A program made the position numbers and the translations under genes. Positions 46,295 to 55,869 of a stretch of 64,000 nt of DNA are shown here, piece by piece. The notes below the pieces were generated by a model. It saw nothing but the letters and a program-made list of their open reading frames with translations. It had not been told where the DNA came from and made no database searches. Positions within the stretch are counted from its first letter, which is position 1. Each line of letters opens with the position of its first letter. The DNA comes from Cytophaga hutchinsonii ATCC 33406 (lineage in GTDB: Bacteria; Bacteroidota; Bacteroidia; Cytophagales; Cytophagaceae). Location: NCBI RefSeq assembly GCF_000014145.1, contig NC_008255.1, positions 3,798,001 through 3,862,000 of the forward strand, given 5' to 3'.

Positions 46295-48031
46295 ATGGCC
46301 TTAGTTCAATTTTCCGGTATTCTTGAACGTAAACGTGCTGCGCATTTATTGCGTCGCATCACTTTTGGACCAAACAAAGGAGAAATAGATACGTTTTCTT
46401 CGCTCACTCCGGCAGCTGCCTTAACCCTGTTATTTACAGATACAGCTGAACCACAACCACCGGTTGATCTTAAAACGGGCACAACCTGGGTAACTGCTCC
46501 TTCAACCGCAGCGAACAGTACAGATGCCGTGCTGCAGGAATACTTCAAAGGCTGGTGGCTTAAACAGATGCTGGCGCAGGATATTTCTTCAGCAAACAGG
46601 CTTCCGGCAATGGTACGGGAAAAGATCGTATTTTTTCTGCACACGCATTTAACTACCATACAGGAAGTAGTGGGTAACAGCCGGGCTTTATATTTCCAGA
46701 ATGTTTTGTTCCGGAAATATGCGCTGGACGGCAGTAAACCGGCTTTGATTAATTTAAAGGAATTAACAAAAAAGGTAAGTATTGACAATGCCATGCTGAT
46801 CTTACTGGATGGCAAATTAAATGTGAAAGGTGACCCGAATGAAAATTTCGGAAGGGAACTGATTGAATTATACACGCTGGGAAAAGGTTTACAGGGAAAT
46901 ATTCCTCCCTCAACCGTTCAGGGCGATTATATTTATTATACCGAACAGGATGTTAAAGCTGCGGCGTTGGTTATGTCTGGCTGGGACACAAATACAACCT
47001 TCACTACACTTGATGCAGACACGGGCCTTCCAAGAGGCAAGGCTAAAACTAATGCCACAACAATTGCTACGCAGCATGACAACAGTGTTAAACAGTTCAG
47101 TGCACGTTTTAACAACGCTACCATTACGCCCAACCCTGCTTTACTAAGCAGCGGACAGGCAACGGAAGCAAGTATGATCGATGAGATCAGCCAGCTGGTG
47201 GATCTGATTTATTCTCAGGCGGAATGTCCGAAAAATATCTGCCGCAAAATTTATCGCTTCTTTATTTACCACGAAATAGATGCAACAATAGACGCTACCA
47301 TCATTTCGGAGCTTGCAGCAACGTTTGTAGCGAATGGATACAAGATTGAACCGGTAATAAAAGAATTGCTGGGTAGCCAGTATTTTTATGATCTGATGGA
47401 TGCTTCGGTTGATAACGACAAGTTCGGTGCTATTATTAAATCACCGCTGGAACTTGTTACAGAAACGCTCAGCTTCTTCGAATATAGCTTACCCGCGCAA
47501 TTGGATGCGTATTACAAAACAACGGATAATCTATTCACCCAATTACGGATCATGGGAATGAATTTCATGAACCCGATAGATGTTTCCGGCTTTGATGCAT
47601 ACCATCAATATCCAATGTTTAACAGAGCATGGATCTCAACCAATGCATTAAACAGAAGATATAATTTTATTTTTTTAAGCATGACTACCGACAACATGAT
47701 GATGGATGGCGCCATAAACATTGATCTGTATGCATATATGAAACTCAGGTTCGGATCTGTTGCAGCAGATCCGGATGCTTTTATCCGTGAACTGATTTCA
47801 TATCTGTTTCCGCTTTCACAGGAAATAACTGAAATAACAACAGAGCGTCTGAATTATTTCAAACAACAGTTCTTTCAGTTAGGGGAAGCGCTGCCGCAAG
47901 GCCCGCTTGTATTCTGGCAGTTCAGCTGGGCAAATGGAGATACGGTCCCTGCAAGTAAAACAGATGCACGGGGCATGTTACAGGACCTCGTAAACGCACT
48001 CTTACAGTCACCGGAATTTCAACTTCATTAA
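46295..48031 (+). CDS. DUF1800 family protein
   Basis: A 578-residue protein of the DUF1800 family: LERKRAAHLLRRITFGPNKGEI at the start in outline, then FLHTHLTT, NENFGRELIELYTLG near 185, QDVKAAALVMSGW, and NPIDVSGFDAYHQYP in the last third. No signal peptide is clear. DUF1800 and DUF1501 genes are regularly paired in many bacteria, and their function is not settled. The DUF1501 gene follows after 12 bases. Confidence 0.86.
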   Translation: MALVQFSGILERKRAAHLLRRITFGPNKGEIDTFSSLTPAAALTLLFTDTAEPQPPVDLKTGTTWVTAPSTAANSTDAVLQEYFKGWWLKQMLAQDISSANRLPAMVREKIVFFLHTHLTTIQEVVGNSRALYFQNVLFRKYALDGSKPALINLKELTKKVSIDNAMLILLDGKLNVKGDPNENFGRELIELYTLGKGLQGNIPPSTVQGDYIYYTEQDVKAAALVMSGWDTNTTFTTLDADTGLPRGKAKTNATTIATQHDNSVKQFSARFNNATITPNPALLSSGQATEASMIDEISQLVDLIYSQAECPKNICRKIYRFFIYHEIDATIDATIISELAATFVANGYKIEPVIKELLGSQYFYDLMDASVDNDKFGAIIKSPLELVTETLSFFEYSLPAQLDAYYKTTDNLFTQLRIMGMNFMNPIDVSGFDAYHQYPMFNRAWISTNALNRRYNFIFLSMTTDNMMMDGAINIDLYAYMKLRFGSVAADPDAFIRELISYLFPLSQEITEITTERLNYFKQQFFQLGEALPQGPLVFWQFSWANGDTVPASKTDARGMLQDLVNALLQSPEFQLH

Positions 48032-48043
48032 TTCAGTAATGGT

Positions 48044-49741
48044 ATGAAAAGAAGAGATTTTTTAACAAAACTCCCTGCACTGGCATTGCCGTTTGTAATC
48101 AATGGTACATACTTCAACATACTGGCAGATACATTGTCGCCCTTACAGCGTCTGGCAGCTAACTGCCCCAACGACCGGGTACTGATTATTTTACAGCTGC
48201 ATGGCGGTAATGATGGTATCAATATGCTGTTACCTGTTTCTGACTATGACCGCTATTATAATGTCCGCGCCAACATTGCTATTCCGGATAAAGGCGCGCG
48301 GGCTTTTATCCGATTGGATAGTACGCTTGCCAATACAGACCAGATTGGCCTGCACCCGGATATGGTTGGCGTGAAAAGTATGTATGATCAGGGTCTGGTA
48401 CGCATGATCCAGGGTGTATCGTATGAGAATCACAACCAATCACACTTCAGAGGCCGGGATATATTATTTATGGGTGGCGGCTCCTCTGATTATTTAACAT
48501 CCGGCTGGGCAGGCAGGTATTTAAAAAATAATTACGCGCCCGATGTGTATCCTGCTGATTTTCCGAATGCAAACATGCCGGATCCATTGGCATTGGAGTT
48601 CAATGATGATCTCTCGCTTGTGTTCCATCAGGACGATAATATCCCAACATCCATAGCGATAGATGACCCGGAATCTTTTTTTGATCTGGTTGATACCCTG
48701 CCTGGATACAATGATAAGCCGGGGATAGATGCACGCGGTATCCCGCCAGCGTCTGTAGCTAATTCTCCGTATGGAAAAGAAATGAACTGGATTCTTAATC
48801 TGGAAGAAAAATCAGATGAATACCACAGCCGCATTCTTCAGGTATACAATAAAGGAAAAGCAACAGACCCGAATATTTCGTATCCGGTTTCTTATCCGCT
48901 CAACGCGCCGAAACAACGTGTTAAAAATCCGCTTTCAGCAAAATTAAAAATTATTGCCAATCTGATCCAGGGCGGATCGAAAACAAAAATTTATCTGATC
49001 CGCATGGGCGGATTTGATACGCACGCGCAACAGGTTGAAACAACCAGTGCAACGATGGGTAATCATGCCGCCTTGATGTATCACATCTCTTCAGCCATGC
49101 GTGCTTTCCAGGATGATCTGAAAGCACGGAGTATCGATGAACGTGTATTAACTATGACAACATCTGAATTCGGCAGAAGAATTTATTCAAACGGAAGTTA
49201 TGGTACCGATCACGGTATAGGTGCGCCAATGATGCTCTTTGGTAAAGGTGTTGTACCAGGCTTGTCGGGCACAAACCCGGACTTAACGCAGGACAATGTA
49301 GCCATGCAGTTTGATTACAGACAGGTGTATGCAAGTATTCTTAAAGACTGGATGTGTGTGGACGCAAGTCTTGTTGATAATGAGTTTGGCATTCTTTGGG
49401 GGAACTATCCCGGAAGAGGTACAACACTGCCTATTATAAATAATAATTTAATTTCCAGTGTAAATGATTTCGTGCGCGATAGATTTTACATGAATAATTG
49501 TTATCCCAATCCGGCAGTCAATTTTACCGATATTACATTTTATATTAACACCAGTTGCGTTGTTACCATATCCTTGCACGATAGTACCGGCAAGCTGATA
49601 AAAAATATTGTTTCTGAAACCTATCCTGTGGGTGAAAGTAAAGTCTCTGTAGATTTGCGGGAAATAAAAGCCGGCATGTATTTCTACCAGATTGAAACGT
49701 CTTACTTTAAAGATGCCAAGAAAATTGTTATTCAAAAATAG
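48044..49741 (+). CDS. DUF1501 family protein with T9SS sorting domain
   Basis: A 565-residue protein starting MKRRDFLTKLPALALPFV, a Tat-like or standard signal. DUF1501/sulfatase-like core at about 40-460: LQLHGGNDGINMLLPV, NHNQSHFRGRDI, RMGGFDTHAQQ, TTSEFGRR, GTDHG. The last 80 residues (from NNCYPNPAVN to DAKKIVIQK) form a type IX secretion sorting domain, so it should be delivered outside or to the cell surface. Distance to the barrel gene is 3 bases. Confidence 0.87.
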   Translation: MKRRDFLTKLPALALPFVINGTYFNILADTLSPLQRLAANCPNDRVLIILQLHGGNDGINMLLPVSDYDRYYNVRANIAIPDKGARAFIRLDSTLANTDQIGLHPDMVGVKSMYDQGLVRMIQGVSYENHNQSHFRGRDILFMGGGSSDYLTSGWAGRYLKNNYAPDVYPADFPNANMPDPLALEFNDDLSLVFHQDDNIPTSIAIDDPESFFDLVDTLPGYNDKPGIDARGIPPASVANSPYGKEMNWILNLEEKSDEYHSRILQVYNKGKATDPNISYPVSYPLNAPKQRVKNPLSAKLKIIANLIQGGSKTKIYLIRMGGFDTHAQQVETTSATMGNHAALMYHISSAMRAFQDDLKARSIDERVLTMTTSEFGRRIYSNGSYGTDHGIGAPMMLFGKGVVPGLSGTNPDLTQDNVAMQFDYRQVYASILKDWMCVDASLVDNEFGILWGNYPGRGTTLPIINNNLISSVNDFVRDRFYMNNCYPNPAVNFTDITFYINTSCVVTISLHDSTGKLIKNIVSETYPVGESKVSVDLREIKAGMYFYQIETSYFKDAKKIVIQK

Positions 49742-49744
49742 TGT

Positions 49745-50638
49745 ATGCAAAAACAGTTATTCAATACATGCATTTTTATTTTTTCCCTGTGTGCATGGAC
49801 ATACTCCTATCAAGCACACGCACAGGTTCACCGAAAAAAATCAGCACATGCGAGCGGCTTGCCCACAAATAATTTTGAAAAAACACAATTCTATATTGGT
49901 ATTCGCGGAGGCCTGAATCTCACGAAAGTACGTATCATTAATAGTTATTCTTCTTTTGTATCTCCTACAGATCCTGCTGAAGACTATAAAAAAACATATA
50001 CCGATTATACAACTCCGGCTGGCTCTTTTGGACTGGAATTTTCTTTTTCGTATCAGAAATTTACCGCAAGCTTTCAGCCTAATTACAGAAGACAAACATA
50101 CAGTTATTCCAATACGTATGAATGGCATGATGCAAACAACGTACAAAATTATTTGCAGCTTACGTATAATCAAAAAACGCAGCTGGATTATATTGAATTT
50201 CCGTTGTTCATCCGGTATGATATAATTTCAGGTGCATTCAAACCTTTTGTGCAGGCAGGCTTTTATTATGCTATTTTAAATAGCGCAACAAAACAATTGA
50301 ATATTGAAGGCGTGGATCATTCAGGCGGCACAAGCCGGAGTTTTACTGAACCGGTTACCATAATCGGAGCCGATGATTTATTTATCAATTCTTCCATAGG
50401 TGCGGCGCTTGGTCTGGGTACCAGTTACAAAGTCGGTAACATACGCCTGATCCTTGATGCCACATATCGCATGGGCTTAAATAATATTTCCAATGTACAA
50501 AACCGGTATATATCTAATTCGCTTTCCGGCGCGGGTGATGTGTCTGATGATCTGAAATTAAATAACATTACATTTTCATTCGGCTGTTTATTCCCAATGA
50601 AATTTTTAATCTCTCCGTCACATAAAGCAGTAGACTAA
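49745..50638 (+). CDS. Outer-membrane beta-barrel protein (PorT-like)
   Basis: A 297-residue protein with a signal peptide (about 1-27, YSYQAHAQ) and many short amphipathic strands: FYIGIRGGLNLTKVRI, GSFGLEFSFSYQKFTASFQPNY in outline, FPLFIRYDI, ALGLGTSYKVGNIRLILDA. This is the outer membrane protein beta-barrel/PorT group. Its place right after the T9SS-exported DUF1501 protein hints at a role in anchoring or exporting its neighbours. Stop and the next start abut. Confidence 0.75.
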   Translation: MQKQLFNTCIFIFSLCAWTYSYQAHAQVHRKKSAHASGLPTNNFEKTQFYIGIRGGLNLTKVRIINSYSSFVSPTDPAEDYKKTYTDYTTPAGSFGLEFSFSYQKFTASFQPNYRRQTYSYSNTYEWHDANNVQNYLQLTYNQKTQLDYIEFPLFIRYDIISGAFKPFVQAGFYYAILNSATKQLNIEGVDHSGGTSRSFTEPVTIIGADDLFINSSIGAALGLGTSYKVGNIRLILDATYRMGLNNISNVQNRYISNSLSGAGDVSDDLKLNNITFSFGCLFPMKFLISPSHKAVD

Positions 50639-51841
50639 ATGAAACAGGTAATTTTATATATACTTCTTGCTGCAGGCATATTCAGCTGTGATATGAAAAA
50701 AAATAAGAACGCCGAACCCTCTGGCTTCTTAAAAATATATAATGAAAATTCTTATTCGAATCAATATACACCGTTAGATATTGAACAGACCTCTGATGAA
50801 GGCTTTCTGATTTTAAGCGCTGCCAAAATTGAGATTAGTGCATTCCCTGGTATTTACATTATGAAGATCGATAAAAACGGCAGCGTTCAATCTGCAGAAT
50901 TATTATCCGACATATACGTAAGTGCGGTGCCTAATTTAATACGCAATGGAAATGAATGTTTTGTGGTATGCATGGACAGACAAAATCTGGGAACATATAT
51001 TCTTGAAGTTGCTGAATCAGGAAAAACAACAGAGCGTGCATTCGTTGATGTGATGCAATACCCATTATCTGCAGAGCTGGATAATTCGAACGCACAGATA
51101 ATTATACAGCATTATAATAAAGATGATCTGCAGACATTGGTTACACGTGTTTCCACAACCGGTGCTGTAACCGCGAGCCGTGCATTTGGCATTGGTTCCG
51201 GTGATTTTAATGTTGAACAACCTATTATCGATCACCTGACGGGCAATGGAAAAAAATATCCGTTTTTGAATGGCAAACTTTCCGGTAATACATATTATTT
51301 TAACGGCTTTTGTAACTATACGCTTTCCCTGTGTATGTTTGATTTTAACTGGAACAATGAAGATGAGCCAGCTGCTGCACAAGGATACAGAGATGAACGT
51401 TGTATAAGCAGCGTCGTACCAATGGGCGGAAATAACATTGCAACATCACGGTATGCTTACGGAGATAATTTTATTATTCCTTCTGCAACAGTTCCGGTTA
51501 CATCTTCCGCTTTTTCTTCCAGCAGCGATATGGAAGGTTTTCTTATTCCTGAATTTATCCGTGATGCACCAATGGCATTAAAGCTACTGTCTTTGAATGG
51601 AAGGGAAGTATTGGTCTACGCAAGTACCACAAAAAATGCGCAGGTAGCTTTATTCACATATGATGCCGTAAGCAAACAATTATTAGCTACAAAATATCTT
51701 GGTGCAACCAATCCGTATGCGATGGCAAATATTATTCAGACAATTGACGGAGGTATTGCTGTGCTTGCTACTACACAGGTAGCAGGCAGGTTTTCGCGCA
51801 TCGCTGTTTTTAAATTGTCAAAAGATGAGCTGGGCTGGTGA
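50639..51841 (+). CDS. Lipoprotein with beta-propeller-like repeats
   Basis: A 400-residue lipoprotein (lipobox AAGIFSC, Cys about 17). The body repeats units like QTSDEGFLILSAAKI ... IYIMKIDKNGSVQ and QTIDGGIAVLATTQ ... IAVFKLSKD, as in proteins with delta-60/propeller repeats. No catalytic motif. It starts on the base after the barrel-protein stop, so the four genes 46295-51841 look like one operon. Confidence 0.7.
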   Translation: MKQVILYILLAAGIFSCDMKKNKNAEPSGFLKIYNENSYSNQYTPLDIEQTSDEGFLILSAAKIEISAFPGIYIMKIDKNGSVQSAELLSDIYVSAVPNLIRNGNECFVVCMDRQNLGTYILEVAESGKTTERAFVDVMQYPLSAELDNSNAQIIIQHYNKDDLQTLVTRVSTTGAVTASRAFGIGSGDFNVEQPIIDHLTGNGKKYPFLNGKLSGNTYYFNGFCNYTLSLCMFDFNWNNEDEPAAAQGYRDERCISSVVPMGGNNIATSRYAYGDNFIIPSATVPVTSSAFSSSSDMEGFLIPEFIRDAPMALKLLSLNGREVLVYASTTKNAQVALFTYDAVSKQLLATKYLGATNPYAMANIIQTIDGGIAVLATTQVAGRFSRIAVFKLSKDELGW

Positions 51842-51911
51842 GCCAGTTGCAACAGATGGTTGACAGTTTACGCGAATAATCTTCTGTACACTATATAAAC
51901 CCGTTTGCGTA

Positions 51912-51994
51912 AACGTGCCAAACCTTGGCAAAATAGAGTAAAACCATGGCGAATGGCATAGATAGCACATACATACGCCGTGGTTCGGCACGTT
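51912..51994. repeat. REP-like palindrome, left of RAYT
   Basis: Two 18-base arms (51912-51929 and 51977-51994) are inverted copies with a few differences, built on GTGCC..AACC..GGC and its complement. The right arm is the same as the right arm of the other palindrome at 52657. Confidence 0.75.
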
Positions 51995-52100
51995 TAAGTG
52001 CTTCTCGAAAACTGAATAAAGAAGAAATATCCATTGCACTTAAACTGCCAACCACTTGTAATTGCTTTAATACAGGAACAATCGTATTTTCAAATCAGCT

Positions 52101-52616
52101 ATGGACAAAATCATTTTTCATCCTGAATTTTTTACAGGAACAATATTAAATTGGAACAAACTACTTACACCTGAAAAATATAAACACGTAATATTAGAAG
52201 AATTAAAATTTCTGGTTCACTCAAACAAAATAATCTTATATGCTTATTGTATTATGGACAATCATATTCATTTGATTTGGCAGGTCAAAGGAGATACAAA
52301 TCCATCGATTATCAAAAGAAGTTTTTTTACACCAACCGCACAATATTTTAAAAGAGATCTTAAATTAAATGACCCTAATGTGCTAGAATATTTTAAATCA
52401 ACTCAACAAGATAGAACGTATCATTTTTGGGAAAGACGTTCATTAGGAATTGATTTATTCACTGACAAGGTATTCGAACAAAAATTAGATTATATCCACA
52501 ACAATCCTGTAAAAGCGAATTTGTGCGAAAAGCAAGAATATTATAAATATTCGAGTGCCTCGTTTTATTTAACAGGTATAGATTATTGGAATATGCTTAC
52601 ACATTACAGAGGATGA
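52101..52616 (+). CDS. REP-associated tyrosine transposase (Y1 family)
   Basis: A 171-residue single-strand transposase of the Y1/HUH fold. HUH-type pair in IMDNHIHLIW at about 51-60, Asn-Pro IHNNPVKANL near 133-142, and the probable nucleophile Tyr in YYKYSSASFY at about 147-156. The 52101 ATG is the first available start, after a TAA at 52068. It ends in TGA shortly before the right palindrome. The catalytic residues look intact. Confidence 0.85.
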   Translation: MDKIIFHPEFFTGTILNWNKLLTPEKYKHVILEELKFLVHSNKIILYAYCIMDNHIHLIWQVKGDTNPSIIKRSFFTPTAQYFKRDLKLNDPNVLEYFKSTQQDRTYHFWERRSLGIDLFTDKVFEQKLDYIHNNPVKANLCEKQEYYKYSSASFYLTGIDYWNMLTHYRG

Positions 52617-52624
52617 GAAACAAT

Positions 52625-52674
52625 AATGTGCCGAACAATGGCAGATGGAAGAGCAGGCCGTGGTTCGGCACGTT
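52625..52674. repeat. REP-like palindrome, right of RAYT
   Basis: Arms 52625-52642 and 52657-52674 form a stem-loop with a 14-base loop and several mismatches. The arm GCCGTGGTTCGGCACGTT occurs in the same orientation at 51977-51994. Confidence 0.78.
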
Positions 52675-52763
52675 ACGTGTATATGCTTTAAACTAAGACA
52701 GTAAATAGATGTCACACGCAACTGACAATCAATAATTAGCCGAGCAGCCAACCGCTCTCAATA

Positions 52764-53990
52764 TTACTTCCCTTCTGAATATTCCTTTAAATAACTAAAA
52801 TGCGGACCCAGCGTTCCTTTAACTGTAAGTGCACAGCGCTGTATCAGGTCTCCGTAAGGCTTGGTAAGCAAATCGGGTAATACATTTTTGATCAATTGGT
52901 TTCCAAAATCTTCTGAGGCACTGCGTGGTATTTCGCAGGGAAGATTATCTATCGCCATCACTGTAATATTTCTCGGATCTGAAAAGGGTGCTTCAATGTC
53001 TTTTGTAAACGGATTGAAATCATATGCCGGATCGTAGATGTTTGTTGACTTCACCGTAGTTGGAATGGATCCGTTAATATCACAGGTAATATCTGCAATT
53101 AAACGGATTGAAAAATCAGATCGTTTAATATCTTCTGTTGTAAACAATTTGGGTGCGCGCTGATCCCAATAAGCACCGGCAATAAGCACATCTGTTACAG
53201 ATGCGAAACGCATGAAATTCGATTGATACATTTCCGGATGTTCGTGAAAATGTTCGGTGTTCCAGATATTGATCGATTGATTTGCAGAAGGTAGCCTGTT
53301 ATAATCTGCTGAAATAATCTGTGTGTAAACGGGATGCTTATATGTTTTAGTAAGAAAATCCTGAGGAGAAATTTTTTGTATTCCCATTTCTTTCAACATC
53401 AGTTCTGCTCCGTTTCCCACTCTGCCAGCTCCTGTTAACACAAACCGCAAGGGCGGCAAAACAACTTTTTTTAATTCAGCTATCAGTTCATTGATATCAT
53501 AACATTTATGAGCTGGCTTCAAATCAAATAAGTTATACTTTTTACCTGTAAGTAAAAAAGCATTGTATGCACCAACTATTCCCGCGTAATATCCAAAGGC
53601 AATAACACGTTTATTCTCTTTGTCTCGCAACGCTTCATAATCAATCAGCGTAATGCGTTTTTCTAAAACAGACTGCAGCAATTTTTGATTGTGAGGCTGT
53701 AATTTAATCGTATGAGAAAAAAACAAATACGTTTTATCCGCCATCAACTGATAGATCGGCACTTCTTTTATACCTAAAAGTATATCGCAGGAACTTAAAT
53801 CTTCTCTGATGGGTATACCGGCAGATACATATTCTTTATTTGAAATACAACGGATATCGCTTGGCTGAACAAAAATCTCAACATGCGGGTATTGCTGCAT
53901 AATCTCTACACACTGAGCAGGCAATAAGGGTACCCGTCTGTCAGATGGTACTTTACCTTCGCGAATAATACCGATTTTTAATTTAGTCAT
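52764..53990 (-). CDS. Saccharopine dehydrogenase-like (lysine-forming) NAD oxidoreductase
   Basis: A 408-residue protein of the alanine dehydrogenase/PNT-type fold. N-terminal IGIIREGKVPSDRRVPLLP, HTIKLQPHNQKLL, a Rossmann motif LTGAGRVGNGAELML at about 182-196, and TCDINGSIPTT with IDNLPCEIPRSAS near the end. This matches the lysine-forming saccharopine dehydrogenase and the LOR half of animal AASS. It may act in lysine breakdown, or have another role in bacteria without the alpha-aminoadipate pathway. Single-gene unit. Confidence 0.78.
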   Translation of the reverse strand: MTKLKIGIIREGKVPSDRRVPLLPAQCVEIMQQYPHVEIFVQPSDIRCISNKEYVSAGIPIREDLSSCDILLGIKEVPIYQLMADKTYLFFSHTIKLQPHNQKLLQSVLEKRITLIDYEALRDKENKRVIAFGYYAGIVGAYNAFLLTGKKYNLFDLKPAHKCYDINELIAELKKVVLPPLRFVLTGAGRVGNGAELMLKEMGIQKISPQDFLTKTYKHPVYTQIISADYNRLPSANQSINIWNTEHFHEHPEMYQSNFMRFASVTDVLIAGAYWDQRAPKLFTTEDIKRSDFSIRLIADITCDINGSIPTTVKSTNIYDPAYDFNPFTKDIEAPFSDPRNITVMAIDNLPCEIPRSASEDFGNQLIKNVLPDLLTKPYGDLIQRCALTVKGTLGPHFSYLKEYSEGK

Positions 53991-54120
53991 AAGGTTCCAT
54001 CCGCCGCTGCGGAGCTTTGTTTCCAGATGAGTTACATTCGTCTATAAACCAGAACCTGGTAACTAGAGGTTTTTACTCAGAATCAAATATCCATACGTTA
54101 CATCCGATCGTTTAAGTAAT

Positions 54121-55869
54121 CTAATACGATTTTATTACTAACGAGTCTGATTTCGGTTCGATATTTTTTACACCAACAGGTGTATGCTGCATCTGTGCGG
54201 TATCAATTTTCTTATAGAACAAATACCCGTACGCTCCCCCGATACGCTTAAAATTCGGATGGTTTTCAAGATCTTCTTCTCTACCTGTTTTTGTTACCAG
54301 GTAAACAGCTTTATCCGTTTTACCATTCATCAGCCAATCCAGATTCCGTTCTCTTTGATTTGTTACCGGAGTTTTATTTGTATAATACAAATGCGCATAG
54401 CTTTTAAAATTATATACTTCCACATAAGCCGGCTCTGCATCGCGGTCTGTAAAGCGTTGATAGAAATTAATTACTTCTCCTTGAATATATGTTTCTATTT
54501 TAGGTAGAAATAAAGGCAATACTGTTTCGTGAAAAAGAATGGTAGAACAAAATAACAATACAATACCTTTTACAATTTCTTTCTTCAGATAATAGATAGC
54601 GGATATGAAAACGATTAAATAAGCCAATCCCGCCAACGCTTCCCAACCGCTCCAGCTGACAGGTGCAAGAAAATTCTTCGCCGCAAACGGATCTTTGATC
54701 AAGGGTGTGATCTCAATCATTCTTCCTTCATAATACGTTACAAGCAAGGGAAATCCGATCAGCGCCATACCAATAATAACGCCGGTAATAAGCAGCGCAA
54801 AAAATAAAAACCGGTTCAGTTTTTTTGAACCGTTCATGATACGCTCTACACCAGTAGCTGCTAAATACGACAGCGGGAAATAACAGAAAGAGGAATAATG
54901 AACAATTTTTGTTTTTACAATACTGAATAAAACCAATACCACAACAAAAGCCAGCACAGACCATAAACGGAATTGTTTTCGTGCTTCTGTATCTCCATCC
55001 CGATTCTTCATACCTAAAAAGGCAAAATACGACATGGGGAAACAGCCGAACAAAATAACAAGTGCATGGTAATAGAACGGGCCGCCGTGGCCTGCATCCT
55101 GTGTTTTAAACAACCGGATCTGATAAATAATAAATTCCTGAAGGAAAAACGGACCATTTGTTACCAGCTCATATCCGAACCATGCAACCGATACAATCCC
55201 TACTGTAACAAAAAACACAACCCATTCTTTGAATGCAAGCACCCAAAACTTTCGTACGATAACCATGTACACAGCAACCGTCAGCAGCACGTCCAGCAGT
55301 CCTACAGGTCCTTTCGTAAGCACTGCCATACCGGAGAAGAAACCGGCAAGCGCGGCAAACCTCAAACGCTCCTTTGCCTGGTCTGAACCTAACTGAGCAA
55401 GTCTGTATACAAACCATAAAGAAACAAAAATGAATAAATTAAATACCGGGTCAATGATGCCGGTTCTGAAATAGAAGTGCGGTAATACAGAGCCCGCGTA
55501 CGTAAGCATCCAGATCCAGGCAAACTTTCTGTTCTCCAGTTTTCGGCCCATTGCATACAGCGTTAACATGGTCGCGATGCCTGTTAATGCATTTGGCAGA
55601 CGTGATGCAAATTCATTTACACCAAAAATTTTCATACAGAGCACTTGCAGCCAAAAGAAAAAAGGTGGCTTTTCCCAAAACGTTTCGTAATTGATCTGCA
55701 CATGTGTATAGTCACCTGTCAGGATCATTTCACGCGAAGCTTCTGCAAAATTAATTTCATCCCAGTCAAATAAATGAACGGAACCAATAAACGGTATAAA
55801 CAGAATAGCAGATATAAGTATGATAAGTACTCTATCTGTGCGAAAGGATGTATCGGTTAATACATGCAT
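54121..55869 (-). CDS. Glycosyltransferase family 39 (ArnT/PMT-like)
   Basis: A 582-residue integral membrane protein with about 12 TM helices. The acidic first loop DWDEINFAEASREM at about 34-47 and the second-loop YETFWEKPPFFFW at about 61-73 mark lipid-linked sugar transferases such as ArnT. It probably moves a sugar from a polyprenyl carrier to lipid A or protein. Its start overlaps the PAP2 stop by one base (TAATG), so they are coupled. Confidence 0.87.
   Translation of the reverse strand: MHVLTDTSFRTDRVLIILISAILFIPFIGSVHLFDWDEINFAEASREMILTGDYTHVQINYETFWEKPPFFFWLQVLCMKIFGVNEFASRLPNALTGIATMLTLYAMGRKLENRKFAWIWMLTYAGSVLPHFYFRTGIIDPVFNLFIFVSLWFVYRLAQLGSDQAKERLRFAALAGFFSGMAVLTKGPVGLLDVLLTVAVYMVIVRKFWVLAFKEWVVFFVTVGIVSVAWFGYELVTNGPFFLQEFIIYQIRLFKTQDAGHGGPFYYHALVILFGCFPMSYFAFLGMKNRDGDTEARKQFRLWSVLAFVVVLVLFSIVKTKIVHYSSFCYFPLSYLAATGVERIMNGSKKLNRFLFFALLITGVIIGMALIGFPLLVTYYEGRMIEITPLIKDPFAAKNFLAPVSWSGWEALAGLAYLIVFISAIYYLKKEIVKGIVLLFCSTILFHETVLPLFLPKIETYIQGEVINFYQRFTDRDAEPAYVEVYNFKSYAHLYYTNKTPVTNQRERNLDWLMNGKTDKAVYLVTKTGREEDLENHPNFKRIGGAYGYLFYKKIDTAQMQHTPVGVKNIEPKSDSLVIKSY

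Larger units (their letters stand above)
51912..52674 (+). mobile_element. RAYT/REP element
   Basis: A small transposase gene enclosed by two REP-like palindromes. The layout matches REPtrons, in which a domesticated IS200/IS605-type transposase spreads or keeps REP sequences. The element lies between two unrelated genes and carries no other cargo. Confidence 0.7.

Noticed and set aside
51946-52149. 67-codon plus-strand frame before the RAYT
   Set aside because: It overlaps the REP palindrome and the real transposase in another frame.
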